Shown: positions 34,845 to 44,231 of the stretch, piece by piece | How the letters are laid out: each line of letters opens with the position of its first letter | How positions within the stretch are numbered: position 1 is the stretch's first letter | NCBI GenBank assembly: GCA_017614715.1 | Contig: JAGABI010000067.1 | Location: 31,234-95,233, forward strand | Origin: Bacteroidales bacterium | GTDB lineage: Bacteria; Bacteroidota; Bacteroidia; Bacteroidales; UBA932 | Direction: 5' to 3' | Length of the DNA stretch: 64,000 nucleotides | The notes under the pieces: model-generated | What the model saw: the letters and a program-made list of their open reading frames with translations, nothing else | What the model was told of the DNA's origin: nothing | Databases searched by the model: none | Made by a program: the position numbers and the translations under genes

Positions 34845-36737
34845 TTAAGGCAAAGTTACTATCATTTCGCAATTTTTGCAATCGAACTGCAGCCGCAGGC
34901 GCTTGCCCGCATTAACCAGATACAGGGGCTCGGCAACCTTGGTTGCGGGGCGCAGTTTGGGGCACAAACCCAGCTCGTATTTGACGCAATACCGGCTGCG
35001 CATCAGCGCCGCATCTGGAACAGGCTTCAGTTCGTATGCCGGATCAACCCTCTCGAACCCGCACCCCTCCAGCACCTCTTTTGCCAGGGAATTCGTGCAG
35101 TTGGCCGTATAATCGGCCACATCCGCGCCAGCCTCCGTAGCCTTATCTGCGTAGGGCTCAACTTCTATTCCGGTCGCGAAGTCGTAGGTCGGCACTTGCT
35201 TCAAAGAAACCGTGGCCGCCCGTGCAGAGCTGAGCGCCGGACAGGAAGTTCCGCGTTTCTCTAAAACGGTTTCCACACGCAACTTCTCCAGCTCTTCCGC
35301 CAGGTCGCGGCGTAAAGCATTCAGCACAGCTGCGGGATAGAAGCGCACCGGAGACTGCTCCACAGCGGTGCATTCAAAATCAAAGTGCCCGGTCCGTTTG
35401 CCCATATTGCGGCGGATATTCCCTGCTGCCGCCTCCGGTTTGTCTGCCACCGGGGCATCCGCAGGCAGCGCCACCCTGGCCTGGAAGCCATCCTGGTCCA
35501 CAGCATAAACCGTATCCTGCCCAAAGGATACCTTCACATCTATCTTGCGGCGGGGCACATTCACCTCAAGTTCATGCTCAAACTTAATGTTGTAATTGCG
35601 ATATACCTTATCCCCCGGCGCAATGCCCTTGACCTCCTTTACGGTGACCTGACGACCGTTCACCACGTCGGCACGCATCCCGACCAGACCTTCCCTGCCG
35701 ACAAACACCAGCCCGTCTCCGTTTGAGAGAGCCTTGTCGGTCTCAATCATTACAGTTTTCCCAACAGAGGCAACGGTGCCTATGTATTCCCCGATAGACT
35801 TGGTACTCTCTAGGGAGTTCCAGCGGGAACGTTTGCCATCGATATAAAACTGCGTATATCCACGGTTGAAAGTGGCTTCCGGATTGGGAGTGAAGCCCCC
35901 CTCCAGAGTGCCGGCAGAAGCCTTGGAATAGCGTGAATTGCGCTCACAAAGTTCATCTATGCGGGTGCGATAATGACGGGTAAGATTCTTCACATAACCT
36001 TCTCCCTTAAGCCTCCCCTCAATCTTGAAAGAGCAGATACCGGCATCTGCCAGCTCTTCTATTCTATTATCAAGGCAGTAATCCTTAGGTGAGAGTATGC
36101 TGCGGTTGCGCACGAGATGCTTTCCGTCGCCGTCCACCACATCATAGAGGCTGCGGCAGGCCTGAATGCAGGCCCCCCTGTTGGCACTGCGGCTTGCCAG
36201 ATACTGCGAGATATAGCAGTTGCCGCTGTAGCATACGCAGATTGCACCGTGTACAAAAAACTCCAACTCGCAATCTACTGCGTTGCGAATCTTAAGAATC
36301 TCGTCGAGCGACATCTGCCGCTCCAGGATCAGCCGCCTGAAACCCATATCTTCCAGCATGCGGGCCTTCTCCGGGGTGCGGATGGCGCACTGCGTGGAGG
36401 CATGCAGCTCGATTGGCGGCAACTCCATACGGGTGATGCCATAATCCTGCACAATCAGCGCATCCACCCCGGCATCGTACAACTCCCATATCATCCTCTG
36501 AGCCTGCCGGAGCTCATCCTCATAGATGATGGTGTTCACGGCAGCATAGATCTTTGCAGAGAATTTATGGGCGTAGGCCGTCAGGAGCGCGATGTCGCCC
36601 ACAGGATTCCCCGCAGCGGCACGCGCCCCGAAACTGGGCCCGGCGATATATACGGCATCGGCACCGCAGTCAATCGCCGCGATGCCGATGTCTTTGTTCT
36701 TCGCAGGAGCTAAAAGCTCAAGCTTTACTGGTTGCAT
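34845..36737 (-). CDS. Peptidase U32 family protein with an in-frame repeat insert
   Basis: The 630-aa product belongs to the U32 collagenase-like family, whose bacterial members hydroxylate RNA (TrhP/RlhA type). Typical blocks are ELLAPAKNKDIGIAAIDCGADAVYIAG, the Cys-rich FVHGAICVCYSGNCYISQYLASRSANRGACIQACR, and SPKDYCLDNRIEELADAGICSFKIEGRLKG. The C-terminal region holds a second Cys group. Near residues about 500-530 the frame reads GTSCPALSS, ARAATVSLKQVPTYDF: 39 bp of this (35187-35225) also occur in the intergenic region at 218-256, so this segment appears to be a repeat inserted without breaking the frame. It overlaps the TPR gene by 13 bp. Confidence 0.85.
   Translation of the reverse strand: MQPVKLELLAPAKNKDIGIAAIDCGADAVYIAGPSFGARAAAGNPVGDIALLTAYAHKFSAKIYAAVNTIIYEDELRQAQRMIWELYDAGVDALIVQDYGITRMELPPIELHASTQCAIRTPEKARMLEDMGFRRLILERQMSLDEILKIRNAVDCELEFFVHGAICVCYSGNCYISQYLASRSANRGACIQACRSLYDVVDGDGKHLVRNRSILSPKDYCLDNRIEELADAGICSFKIEGRLKGEGYVKNLTRHYRTRIDELCERNSRYSKASAGTLEGGFTPNPEATFNRGYTQFYIDGKRSRWNSLESTKSIGEYIGTVASVGKTVMIETDKALSNGDGLVFVGREGLVGMRADVVNGRQVTVKEVKGIAPGDKVYRNYNIKFEHELEVNVPRRKIDVKVSFGQDTVYAVDQDGFQARVALPADAPVADKPEAAAGNIRRNMGKRTGHFDFECTAVEQSPVRFYPAAVLNALRRDLAEELEKLRVETVLEKRGTSCPALSSARAATVSLKQVPTYDFATGIEVEPYADKATEAGADVADYTANCTNSLAKEVLEGCGFERVDPAYELKPVPDAALMRSRYCVKYELGLCPKLRPATKVAEPLYLVNAGKRLRLQFDCKNCEMIVTLP
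35187..35225 (+). repeat. 39-bp dispersed repeat, copy B (inside the U32 gene)
   Basis: This stretch matches 218-256 at 36 of 39 positions. In the gene's frame (minus strand) it encodes roughly ARAATVSLKQVPT. The parallel reading of copy A gives ARAPTVSLR followed by a stop, so only the copy in the gene is kept open. Confidence 0.7.
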
Positions 36738-37684
36738 TTAAGCTCTTCCTCTACTTTGAATTTTGCAACAGCGCCAAATTTGGGGTCACTGAGAATCTGC
36801 TTGTAGTAGCCGCAAGCTTTTGCGCGGTCTTTGCGACCCTCGTATGCAGTGGCAAGCTGATAGAGAATCTGGGACTTGTCGCTGGCGCCGGGAGAGAGGG
36901 CAAGATAAGCCTCAAATGCGCCGATTGCAGTATCAAACTGCTTCAGGTTGAGGGCGCTGACACCGATGAGCTTCTGGGCGTTGGGAGAATCCATTGCCTG
37001 TGCGGAGAGCTGTGCGTTCTCCATGCAGCCGCGGTTGTCCTTTGCCTTCTGGCAAGCGACAGCTTTCTTGAGGTAGCAGTTGGACATCTGCTTCTTGGCA
37101 TCCTTCTCTACGCTGGTGCCCTCACCAAGGGTGGCAGCATTTGCAAAGGTCTCGATAGCAGCGTCAACATCGCCATTTCCCACATACGCCTGACCCAGAC
37201 GCATCAGGGCCTTGGTATTGGTGGTGTCGGCAGCTACGACCTCCTTGAAAGCGCTCACAGCCTCGGCAAAGTTCTTGGCGTTGATCATTGCGCTGCCCTT
37301 TGCCATAAATACCTGAGGTATCAGGGCCTCGGCCTTGTTGTAAACTTCATCGTTGTTGTTGAACTCTGTGGAGGTCTCGACAGCCTTGCGGCAGCTCTCG
37401 ATAGCAGCGTCAAATTCGCTGGCCTCGGCAGCCTCTTCTGCGAGCTTCATATAAATCTTGGGAATAATATCCTGACAGTCGCTCACAACATTGCTGGCCT
37501 CTTCTCCAAGGGTTTTGGCCATATCGAGACACTCGAGGAATTTAGGAAGTGCTTCTGCAATATTGCCCTCGTTAAGCATTGTGCCGGCTTCGTTATAAAG
37601 GTTTACGGCAGTTTCAATGTCCTGGGCTTTTGCAAAGCAGAAAGTCGCCATTGCGACAACCAAAGTCATAAATATCTTTTTCAT
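36725..37684 (-). CDS. Exported tetratricopeptide repeat protein
   Basis: The 319-aa protein has a signal peptide (about 1-20, ending near FAKAQD) and roughly six TPR-type helix pairs over the rest, such as ALMRLGQAYVGNGDVDAAIETFANAATL and the last YQLATAYEGRKDRAKACGYYKQILSD. No catalytic domain. It is presumably periplasmic and acts in protein contacts; a specific role is not readable. It is the first gene of the eight-gene operon down to the DUF3109 gene, with a TACCTTTG element 59 nt upstream. Confidence 0.82.
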   Translation of the reverse strand: MKKIFMTLVVAMATFCFAKAQDIETAVNLYNEAGTMLNEGNIAEALPKFLECLDMAKTLGEEASNVVSDCQDIIPKIYMKLAEEAAEASEFDAAIESCRKAVETSTEFNNNDEVYNKAEALIPQVFMAKGSAMINAKNFAEAVSAFKEVVAADTTNTKALMRLGQAYVGNGDVDAAIETFANAATLGEGTSVEKDAKKQMSNCYLKKAVACQKAKDNRGCMENAQLSAQAMDSPNAQKLIGVSALNLKQFDTAIGAFEAYLALSPGASDKSQILYQLATAYEGRKDRAKACGYYKQILSDPKFGAVAKFKVEEELKCNQ

Positions 37685-37742
37685 AATGTCAGGTAAAAAA
37701 GTTTTTCAACAGGGTTAAAAGCACATTGCGTGCCAAGCATGG

Positions 37743-37750
37743 CAAAGGTA
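37743..37750 (-). promoter_or_regulatory. -7 promoter element of the TPR-U32-holB-gldH operon
   Basis: Minus-strand TACCTTTG fits TAnnTTTG and lies 59 nt before the TPR gene. Gaps among the eight downstream genes are all 8 bp or less, or overlaps, so this may serve the whole operon. Confidence 0.55.
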
Positions 37751-37758
37751 TAAAAAAG

Positions 37759-38715
37759 TTACGCTTCGCGCAAACAGAGACTGCCGGCCAGGGAGCATAG
37801 AAGGTCTTTGGCGGCAGAGGCGGGGAAAGCGTCCAGCAAACCAGTGGCTTGGGCGGTTTCACGCTCAAGAATGGCCTGCGCCCCCTCTATTCCGCCATGC
37901 TCCACAACGAAAGGCAAAACGCCGTCAGTGCGCCCTTCGTCAATATCTTTAATAACCGCATCGCGTGCGGCAGCGCCAGCATTATCAAAGGCGCAAATCA
38001 GCGGCAGGGTAATCTTCCGCTCCCTGATATCGACCACGGTAGGCTTGCCTATCGAGAGCGACGGGGAGTAGTCCAGGATATCGTCCCTCATCTGGAAAGC
38101 TATTCCCAAATGGAGGGCAAACGCATCCACTGCCTCCAGCTGAGCATCGGAACAACCGGAATTACGGGCGCCGCTCTTCATCGCCGCCCTGAACAGGGAT
38201 GCAGTCTTGCAGGAGATTATGCGGATATAATCGTCGTAAGTGGTGTCCAGACTCGCCGCCTTCTCTATCTGGAACATCTCCCCCTGGGAGAGCTCGTCCA
38301 GACATACAGAGAAATAGCGGAACGTCTCTCCGTTGCTCATATCAATAAGCGTGGTGACCCCCCTGGCAAGCCAGTAATCGCCCACAAGCACAGAGGCCCT
38401 GGGAGATATCAAGGCACTCACGGTGGGAGAGCCGCGGCGGGTATCGCTCTCATCCGCCACGTCATCGTGCAGCAGGGTGGCTGTATGAATCATCTCGCTG
38501 GCCACAGCACAGGCGACGCTGGCCTTGCTGCAATGCCCTGCGCAAAGGTGTGCCGCCAGCATGGCCAGCACCGGACGCAACTGCTTTCCGCTCCGGGCAA
38601 TAAGATACTGGTTGACCTTGTTGAGAATGGGTATTTCGCAAGAGAGCTTCTTTTCAAAAAGCTCTTCAAACTCTTTCCAGTCACTACCCAGGAATGCCTT
38701 TGCCTGAGCAATCAT
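37759..38715 (-). CDS. Polyprenyl diphosphate synthase
   Basis: This 318-aa all-helical prenyltransferase extends prenyl diphosphates with IPP. The first Asp-rich motif is LLHDDVADESDTRRG (D84, D85, D88) and the second is QMRDDILDY. KLRP-type Arg/Lys for IPP is in SGKQLRPVLAML. The residues before the first Asp motif (ATL) are small, which suits a long-chain product such as the menaquinone side chain, but the chain length is not certain. It is third in the trxA-barrel-synthase operon. Confidence 0.9.
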   Translation of the reverse strand: MIAQAKAFLGSDWKEFEELFEKKLSCEIPILNKVNQYLIARSGKQLRPVLAMLAAHLCAGHCSKASVACAVASEMIHTATLLHDDVADESDTRRGSPTVSALISPRASVLVGDYWLARGVTTLIDMSNGETFRYFSVCLDELSQGEMFQIEKAASLDTTYDDYIRIISCKTASLFRAAMKSGARNSGCSDAQLEAVDAFALHLGIAFQMRDDILDYSPSLSIGKPTVVDIRERKITLPLICAFDNAGAAARDAVIKDIDEGRTDGVLPFVVEHGGIEGAQAILERETAQATGLLDAFPASAAKDLLCSLAGSLCLREA

Positions 38716-38718
38716 ACT

Positions 38719-39363
38719 TTAAAACATATATGCCATGGATATCTGCAGGCAGCGGGCTTTGAGCCGGGCGATACCTGCAATCTGGTCTTTATAAGCTTCC
38801 AGGTTGGCAACTGCGCCAAAGTTCCAATTGTATGTGACACTAAGCTGTATGCGGTTCAAAAGATCTATACCGCCACCGGCGCTCAAACCATATTCAAAGC
38901 GGTTTGCGCCCGTAGTGACATTGTGGTCATCGAGGGTTCTCCCCGGGAGGGTGTCACTGGTAACGTTCTGGAAGTCATATCCTATGTAGGGTGCAACCTG
39001 CAGGAAGGGACGCAGCAGTATCAGATCGATGCCCCACTGCACATTTACCGGCAGCTCCAGATAAGACATCTTCCAGTTGGATATGTTGTCGATGCGTGTC
39101 CCGCGCACATTATACAACAGCTCGGGCTGGAGCTTGAAACCGTTCCAGGAGTCTGTACGGTAACCTATGCCGACGTTGAAGTTGGTGAAATTCTTGAAAG
39201 AACTCTCAGAGAGTACATCTGAAATCACCGTAGCTATATCGCGGTTGAGATCCATATTGGAATTTGACAGGCCCGCCTTGATAAGGAAGCCTCCTGCCGA
39301 AGCCGACAGGCTCAGCAGCAACCCTGCAACAGATGCCGCTGCAAGTGAAACAATCCGCTTCAT
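38719..39363 (-). CDS. Outer-membrane beta-barrel protein (PorT-like)
   Basis: The 214-aa product has a signal peptide (about 1-23, ending at ASAGG) and alternating hydrophobic strands ending in the outer-membrane C-terminal aromatic (ISMAYMF). Blocks such as NVGIGYRTDSWNGFKLQPELLYNVRG fit the porin-family/outer-membrane beta-barrel group of Bacteroidota. No function can be set. It lies 4 bp after trxA and 3 bp before the polyprenyl synthase. Confidence 0.8.
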   Translation of the reverse strand: MKRIVSLAAASVAGLLLSLSASAGGFLIKAGLSNSNMDLNRDIATVISDVLSESSFKNFTNFNVGIGYRTDSWNGFKLQPELLYNVRGTRIDNISNWKMSYLELPVNVQWGIDLILLRPFLQVAPYIGYDFQNVTSDTLPGRTLDDHNVTTGANRFEYGLSAGGGIDLLNRIQLSVTYNWNFGAVANLEAYKDQIAGIARLKARCLQISMAYMF

Positions 39364-39367
39364 AAAA

Positions 39368-39682
39368 TTATAAAAGGGCGTTGAGTTTCTCTACCAATAC
39401 ACTCTTAGGGTTGACGCCTACAAGGCGGTCTACCATCTGTCCGTCTTTGAAAAAGATGAACGTAGGGATGTTGCGGATACCGTACTGTGTGGGGAACTGG
39501 GATGCGTCATCCACATCGCACTTAGCCACAACCGCGCGGCCTTCAAATTCGGCTGCCACTTCATCCACAACGGGAGCCATAGCCCTGCACGGGCCGCACC
39601 ATGTTGCCCAGAAATCTACCAGCACGGGCTTGCCACCGGCCAGTATTTCAGCAAAATTAGAATCGTTAATAACTTGTGCCAT
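39368..39682 (-). CDS. trxA: Thioredoxin
   Basis: This is a 104-aa cytosolic thioredoxin with the redox site W28-C29-G30-P31-C32 in FWATWCGPCRAM, the buried Asp in KPVLVDFWA, cis-Pro block IRNIPTFIFFKDG, and the C-terminal VDRLVGVNPKSVL. No signal peptide. A TAATTTTG element lies 26 nt upstream, inside the end of the PII-like gene, so it may also be transcribed separately from the RND operon. Confidence 0.95.
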   Translation of the reverse strand: MAQVINDSNFAEILAGGKPVLVDFWATWCGPCRAMAPVVDEVAAEFEGRAVVAKCDVDDASQFPTQYGIRNIPTFIFFKDGQMVDRLVGVNPKSVLVEKLNALL

Positions 39683-39707
39683 AGCGATATTTCTTTTTTA
39701 GGTTATA

Positions 39708-39715
39708 CAAAATTA
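39708..39715 (-). promoter_or_regulatory. -7 promoter element of trxA
   Basis: Minus-strand TAATTTTG fits TAnnTTTG and lies 26 nt before the trxA start; it touches the stop codon of the PII-like gene. Confidence 0.5.
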
Positions 39716-40006
39716 AACTTCTTTTTCAATATTCCACACAAATGCGCGAACCCCCACCTCCTTGTTGCGTATGTCAAGTTTGCGCACCGAGAGCAGCAGT
39801 TCGTCCACTTTATCGTCTTCCACGACGGTCATCACCGCAGAATTCATCTCGGGCCAGGCGTGCGTTCCGCGATGGGGCGCACCCCCGCGCGTACCGCGTC
39901 CCTGAACCTGCTCAAAAAAGGTGAAGCCGGCTATTCCCAACTCATCCAGCATATACTCTACACGGCCCGTATTGGCCTGGTTGAAAACTATTAAGACCGA
40001 TTTCAT
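39713..40006 (-). CDS. PII-like small protein linked to the RND pump
   Basis: The 97-aa protein has the length and strand order of a PII-like ferredoxin fold: MKSVLIVFNQANTGRVEYMLDELGIAGFTF, a T-loop-like glycine/arginine segment GRGTRGGAPHRGTHAWPEMN, then SAVMTVVEDDKVDELLLSVRKLD. Small PII-like genes (DUF3240 and related) accompany metal or drug efflux genes elsewhere. It starts 2 bp after the RND pump stop, so it is co-translated with the pump. Sensing of a ligand is inferred; the ligand is unknown. Confidence 0.65.
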   Translation of the reverse strand: MKSVLIVFNQANTGRVEYMLDELGIAGFTFFEQVQGRGTRGGAPHRGTHAWPEMNSAVMTVVEDDKVDELLLSVRKLDIRNKEVGVRAFVWNIEKEV

Positions 40007-40008
40007 AA

Positions 40009-43000
40009 TTAAGCCTCCTGGTCGGGATTAAGTTGCATGAATATATACTCTTTACGCTGTTTCGCCTCTTTGTCACGCTCTCCGTGACGGCTCAGTACTC
40101 CGTAGAATACAGGCACAACGATGAGCGTTATGAATGTCGATACCAGCAAACCACCGATAACCACCACGCCCATCGGGTGCCACATCTCAGAACCCTCACC
40201 GGTGGAAAGGGCCATCGGGACCATACCGAGGATGGTGGTAAGCGCCGTCATGAGCACCGGACGCAGACGGGAGCGGCCAGAAAGGGCAATCGCCTCCGTG
40301 AGCTCATATCCGCGCTCACGCATCAGGTTTATGTAGTCAACCAGCACGATACCGTTCTTGACCACGATACCCATCAGCATGATTACGCCCAGCGCACCAA
40401 TCAAATCGAGCGATGTGCCGGTAACCAGCAGCGCCAGGATCACGCCCGTCACTGCAAACGGGATAGCCATCATGATGATGGCCGGCTTGCTGAAGGACTC
40501 AAACTGCGAAGCCATCACCACATAAACCAGCATCAGCACCATCAGCAGCAGGACAATCATGTCGCCGAAGCTCTCTTGCTGCTCCTCGTAATCGCCGGCA
40601 AGGGTATATGTCACGCCGTTGGGCATGTTGATGCCGTCCATCACGGTGGTGATCTGACCCGCCAGCTCGCCCAGCGACACCTTGTATGGCGTCACGCTCA
40701 CGCTGATATAGCGCTGGCGACCCTTGTGTTCAATCTTGGGCGGGGCAAAATACTCCTCAACCGAAGCAATCTCACCCAGTTTCACCTTTGCCCCGGCCGG
40801 AGTCGGAATGGTGAGGTCCATGATGTCGGAGAGACTGTTGCGGTTCTCCTCCTTGAGGCGGAGCACGATGGGATATTCGTCACCGTCCTCTTTAAGATAA
40901 CCCACTGTGAGACCGCTGACGCGGTTGCGGATGTATGTGGATACCGCCGATGAGCTGAGCCCGAGCGATGACACCTTCTCCTTGTCAACCACCACGTTGA
41001 GTTCCGGACGGTCCTTGTCGCGGCTCACCTTGACGTCGCGGGCGCCGGCCACGTTGTCACGTATAGCCTGGCTCACCTCGGCCGCAACCTTGTTGGTCTC
41101 GTCAAAGTCATAGCCGTAAATCTCCACGTTCACGGTGGAGGCTCCGCCGCCGCCACCCATTCCGCTGGAAACCACGCATTGGAAGTTGACAATCTCCGGA
41201 TACTTGGCTATCTCGTTGCGCAGCACCTCCGCAATCTCAAATACAGAGCGCTTGCGTTCGTTCTTCTTGACGCACACCACCATCATGGAGATGGTGTTGT
41301 TGGTTGTGTTGTTGAAGATGGCAGAAGCACCGCTGGCATCGTTGGTACCGGCCGTTGTGGCAAGGCGCTTCATCTCTGGCACAAGCTCCCAGAAACGCTG
41401 TTCCAGGGCGCGCGCCGTAAGCAGCGTCTCCTCTATCTTGGTACCGTTCTGCAGTTCAATGTTGATGCTGATGCGGCTGTTGTCGGTCTGCTGCATGAAG
41501 TCGGTACCAATCTTGCCCGTGATAAGCGGGATCAGGGAGGCGGCGAACAGCAGGAAGGCGATAATCAATGTGATGGCCTTATGGCCGATGCACCACCTGA
41601 GGATATTCGCATACACGGCATCCACTTTATCCAGAAATCCGACCACATAACGCTGATACCAGCCTTCCTTGCGCTCCATATCCACCAGCTGACCCTTGTC
41701 GTCAACGGCAACCTTGCGGGGCTTGAGCAGTTTGGAGGCCAGCATAGGGGTCAGGGTAATGGCCACAAGGGTCGATGTAGATACCACTATGGTCACAATC
41801 CATCCCAGCTCCTTGAACAGGATACCGGCCATGCCCTTGAGCATGGTGAGCGGAATGAACACCGCCGCAATAACCAGCGTAGTGGCAATTACAGAGATCC
41901 ACACCTCGTTGGTACCATATATTGCTGCATCACGCGGAGAACTGCCACGGTCGATATGCTTGGAGATGTTCTCCAGCACAACAATCGCGTCGTCCACCAC
42001 CATACCGATGGCCACCGTGAGCGAACAGAGCGAAATGATGTTGAGCGAGCTGTCCACCAGCCACAGGTATATGAACCCCACGATCAGGGCGATAGGGATG
42101 GTGATGCCGATTATGAAGGTCGCACGCCACTTGCCCAGGAAGATGAACACCACCAGCACCACGAACAGCAGTGCATAGAGAATGGACTCTTCAAGCGAAT
42201 TGATGGAGTCCTCGATATCTTCCGATGTGTCAAACAACACGGTGACTTCAATATCATCCGGTAGGTTGTGCTTGATGTGCTCCATCTCCTTGCGCACATT
42301 CTTGCATATCTTCACAGTGTTGGCGCCCGACTGCTTGGTGATGCGCATGCGCACGCCGTCACGGCCGTTGGTCTTCTCGTCCAGCGAAAGGTCCTTGATG
42401 GTATCGCGCACCGTCGCAACGTCTTTCACAAACACCTTCTGTCCGGCAAGGGTCGTGGTCACCACTATGTCTTCTATCTCGCGGCTCTCGATATATTCGC
42501 TGCGGACCTCGAGGTTGTACTGCTCCTTGGTCATCTTGACCACGCCGCTGGAGAGATTGACGTTGTTGCTGCTCACTGCCGACCCGATGGTCTCCATAGG
42601 GATTCCGAAGGCGTCGAGCTTCTGCTGGTCAACGTCGATATAGATGTAGCGCTCGGGAGCGCCGGAAATGGCGATATTTCCAATGCCGTCCACACGGTTC
42701 AGCTGGGGAACCACAATGTCGTTGAGAATCTTCTCCAGGCCGGCGTAGCTGTCGCCCGCCGTGATGGAGTAGTTGAGGATAGGCATCGCGGAGCTGCTGA
42801 ACTTGAAGATGTAGGGGTTGGTGCAGCCGCTGGGCAGGTTGTCCTTGAGCATATCCACGAACGAGCGGATGTCGTTCATGGCCTCGTCAAGGTCGGCCCC
42901 CCACTCCATCTCCAGCAAAACTGAAGAGTAATTGTCGCGGGAGGTGGATGTAATCCTCTTGAGGTGGTCCACGGAGTTGAGGCTGTTCTCCACCAGCTTT

Positions 43001-43191
43001 GTCACATTGACCTCCACCTCCGAGGCGCTCGCTCCGGGATAAGTCGTCATCACGGTGATGTACGGCGGATCCATCTGGGGGAAGCGGTCGATAGGCAGCT
43101 GCCTGAAGGCGAACACGCCCACGATAACCACCGCCACAAAAATCAGCAGCGTCGTTACGGGTTTGTCAATGGCAGATTTGTAAATACTCAT
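40009..43191 (-). CDS. RND efflux transporter, inner-membrane pump (HAE1/AcrB type)
   Basis: The 1060-aa proton-driven pump exports hydrophobic or amphiphilic compounds. It has 12 membrane segments with two large periplasmic loops. The first residues (AIDKPVTTLLIFVAVVIVGVFAFRQLPIDRFPQMDPPYITV) are typical, TM4 holds the proton-relay pair in AIGMVVDDAIVVLENI, and TM10-11 contain GALGVIMLMGIVVKNGIVLVDYIN and SRLRPVLMTALTTILGMVP. The Gly-rich GMGGGGG near residue 685 is unusual. It forms a tripartite pump with the next two genes. Confidence 0.94.
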   Translation of the reverse strand: MSIYKSAIDKPVTTLLIFVAVVIVGVFAFRQLPIDRFPQMDPPYITVMTTYPGASASEVEVNVTKLVENSLNSVDHLKRITSTSRDNYSSVLLEMEWGADLDEAMNDIRSFVDMLKDNLPSGCTNPYIFKFSSSAMPILNYSITAGDSYAGLEKILNDIVVPQLNRVDGIGNIAISGAPERYIYIDVDQQKLDAFGIPMETIGSAVSSNNVNLSSGVVKMTKEQYNLEVRSEYIESREIEDIVVTTTLAGQKVFVKDVATVRDTIKDLSLDEKTNGRDGVRMRITKQSGANTVKICKNVRKEMEHIKHNLPDDIEVTVLFDTSEDIEDSINSLEESILYALLFVVLVVFIFLGKWRATFIIGITIPIALIVGFIYLWLVDSSLNIISLCSLTVAIGMVVDDAIVVLENISKHIDRGSSPRDAAIYGTNEVWISVIATTLVIAAVFIPLTMLKGMAGILFKELGWIVTIVVSTSTLVAITLTPMLASKLLKPRKVAVDDKGQLVDMERKEGWYQRYVVGFLDKVDAVYANILRWCIGHKAITLIIAFLLFAASLIPLITGKIGTDFMQQTDNSRISINIELQNGTKIEETLLTARALEQRFWELVPEMKRLATTAGTNDASGASAIFNNTTNNTISMMVVCVKKNERKRSVFEIAEVLRNEIAKYPEIVNFQCVVSSGMGGGGGASTVNVEIYGYDFDETNKVAAEVSQAIRDNVAGARDVKVSRDKDRPELNVVVDKEKVSSLGLSSSAVSTYIRNRVSGLTVGYLKEDGDEYPIVLRLKEENRNSLSDIMDLTIPTPAGAKVKLGEIASVEEYFAPPKIEHKGRQRYISVSVTPYKVSLGELAGQITTVMDGINMPNGVTYTLAGDYEEQQESFGDMIVLLLMVLMLVYVVMASQFESFSKPAIIMMAIPFAVTGVILALLVTGTSLDLIGALGVIMLMGIVVKNGIVLVDYINLMRERGYELTEAIALSGRSRLRPVLMTALTTILGMVPMALSTGEGSEMWHPMGVVVIGGLLVSTFITLIVVPVFYGVLSRHGERDKEAKQRKEYIFMQLNPDQEA

Positions 43192-43203
43192 CGCGAACCT
43201 CCG

Positions 43204-44226
43204 TTATTGTGCGTTGGATATCTTTAACTTACAGCCCGGAATGAGCTTCTCTGCACCTGTGGTAACCACCTCAACCCCCTCTGTTACCTCATCCGACAGT
43301 ACCTCTATCTTATCGTCGAAACGCTGCCCCATCTGCACAAAAACACGCTTTGCCACGCCGCCATCGTTCAGATAGATGTAGCGGTCGTTGGCGCCTGTGA
43401 GCTTCTGCACGGCCTGATAAGGCATCAGCAGCGCCTCACTGCGGCCCATCTCCAGGGAGGAGTGTACATACATGCCGGGGCGCAGCCGCTCGTCGCCGTT
43501 GGGGATGCGCACCTTCACGTTGAAGGTGTGAGTTGCCGGGTCGATTGTGGGATAAACAATCTCGATGGTGGCGGGGAACACCGTGTCCGGGAATATCTCG
43601 GAGCGGATGTCCACCTTCATACCGGCCTTGACGCGCGGATAATAGGTCTCCGGTATCGGCATCAGCGCCTTCAGGGTCCCTATCTGGGTGAGCTCCAGGA
43701 TAGACTGGCCGCTGTAGAGCTCTCCGTCCTCATAATTCTTGGCGGAGACTACGCCGGAGATGGGCGCCTTCACAAAAGTGTTCTCTTCCAGATACTTGAG
43801 GCTCTCGCTGGTCTGGTCGTAACTGAGCTTGGTCTGGTCGTAGGTCTGCTGCGACACAGCCCCGCTGGCCACCAGCGCCTCCAGGCGGTTGAGTTCCAGG
43901 GCCAGGTTGGCAAAGGTGAGCTTGGTGGTGTTGTATTGCTGCTGGTCCATCCTAACCAGATTGGCGCCGCGTCCCACACGGCTTCCGACATCGACATAGA
44001 TGTGCTCTATGTGGCCGGTAACGCCCGGGGCGATGCTCACCTTCTGGTAGCCCTCCAATGTTGTAGAAACCTCTATGGTGCGCATCACCTCAACCGGGTG
44101 GAGTACGGTTGTCTCCACCAGTTCTTCGCGCACCGCTGCTTCCTGCTGCGCCTTGTTCTGATTCTGCTTGCACGAGACTGCGGCAAGGGCCAGGATGCAT
44201 ATCGTCAAAAATGTATATTTTTTCAT
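43204..44226 (-). CDS. RND efflux periplasmic adaptor subunit
   Basis: This is a 340-aa membrane fusion protein. The N-terminus is a lipoprotein signal (LAAVSC). The order is the usual one: beta-barrel and lipoyl half (SIAPGVTGHIEHIYVDVGSRVGRGANLVRMD), a helical hairpin (about 110-160), the second lipoyl half (VKAPISGVVSAKNYEDGELYSGQ), then beta-barrel and membrane-proximal domains (GMYVHSSLEMGR). It connects the pump and the TolC-like channel; 12 bp separate it from the pump gene. Confidence 0.93.
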   Translation of the reverse strand: MKKYTFLTICILALAAVSCKQNQNKAQQEAAVREELVETTVLHPVEVMRTIEVSTTLEGYQKVSIAPGVTGHIEHIYVDVGSRVGRGANLVRMDQQQYNTTKLTFANLALELNRLEALVASGAVSQQTYDQTKLSYDQTSESLKYLEENTFVKAPISGVVSAKNYEDGELYSGQSILELTQIGTLKALMPIPETYYPRVKAGMKVDIRSEIFPDTVFPATIEIVYPTIDPATHTFNVKVRIPNGDERLRPGMYVHSSLEMGRSEALLMPYQAVQKLTGANDRYIYLNDGGVAKRVFVQMGQRFDDKIEVLSDEVTEGVEVVTTGAEKLIPGCKLKISNAQ

Positions 44227-44231
44227 AATCC

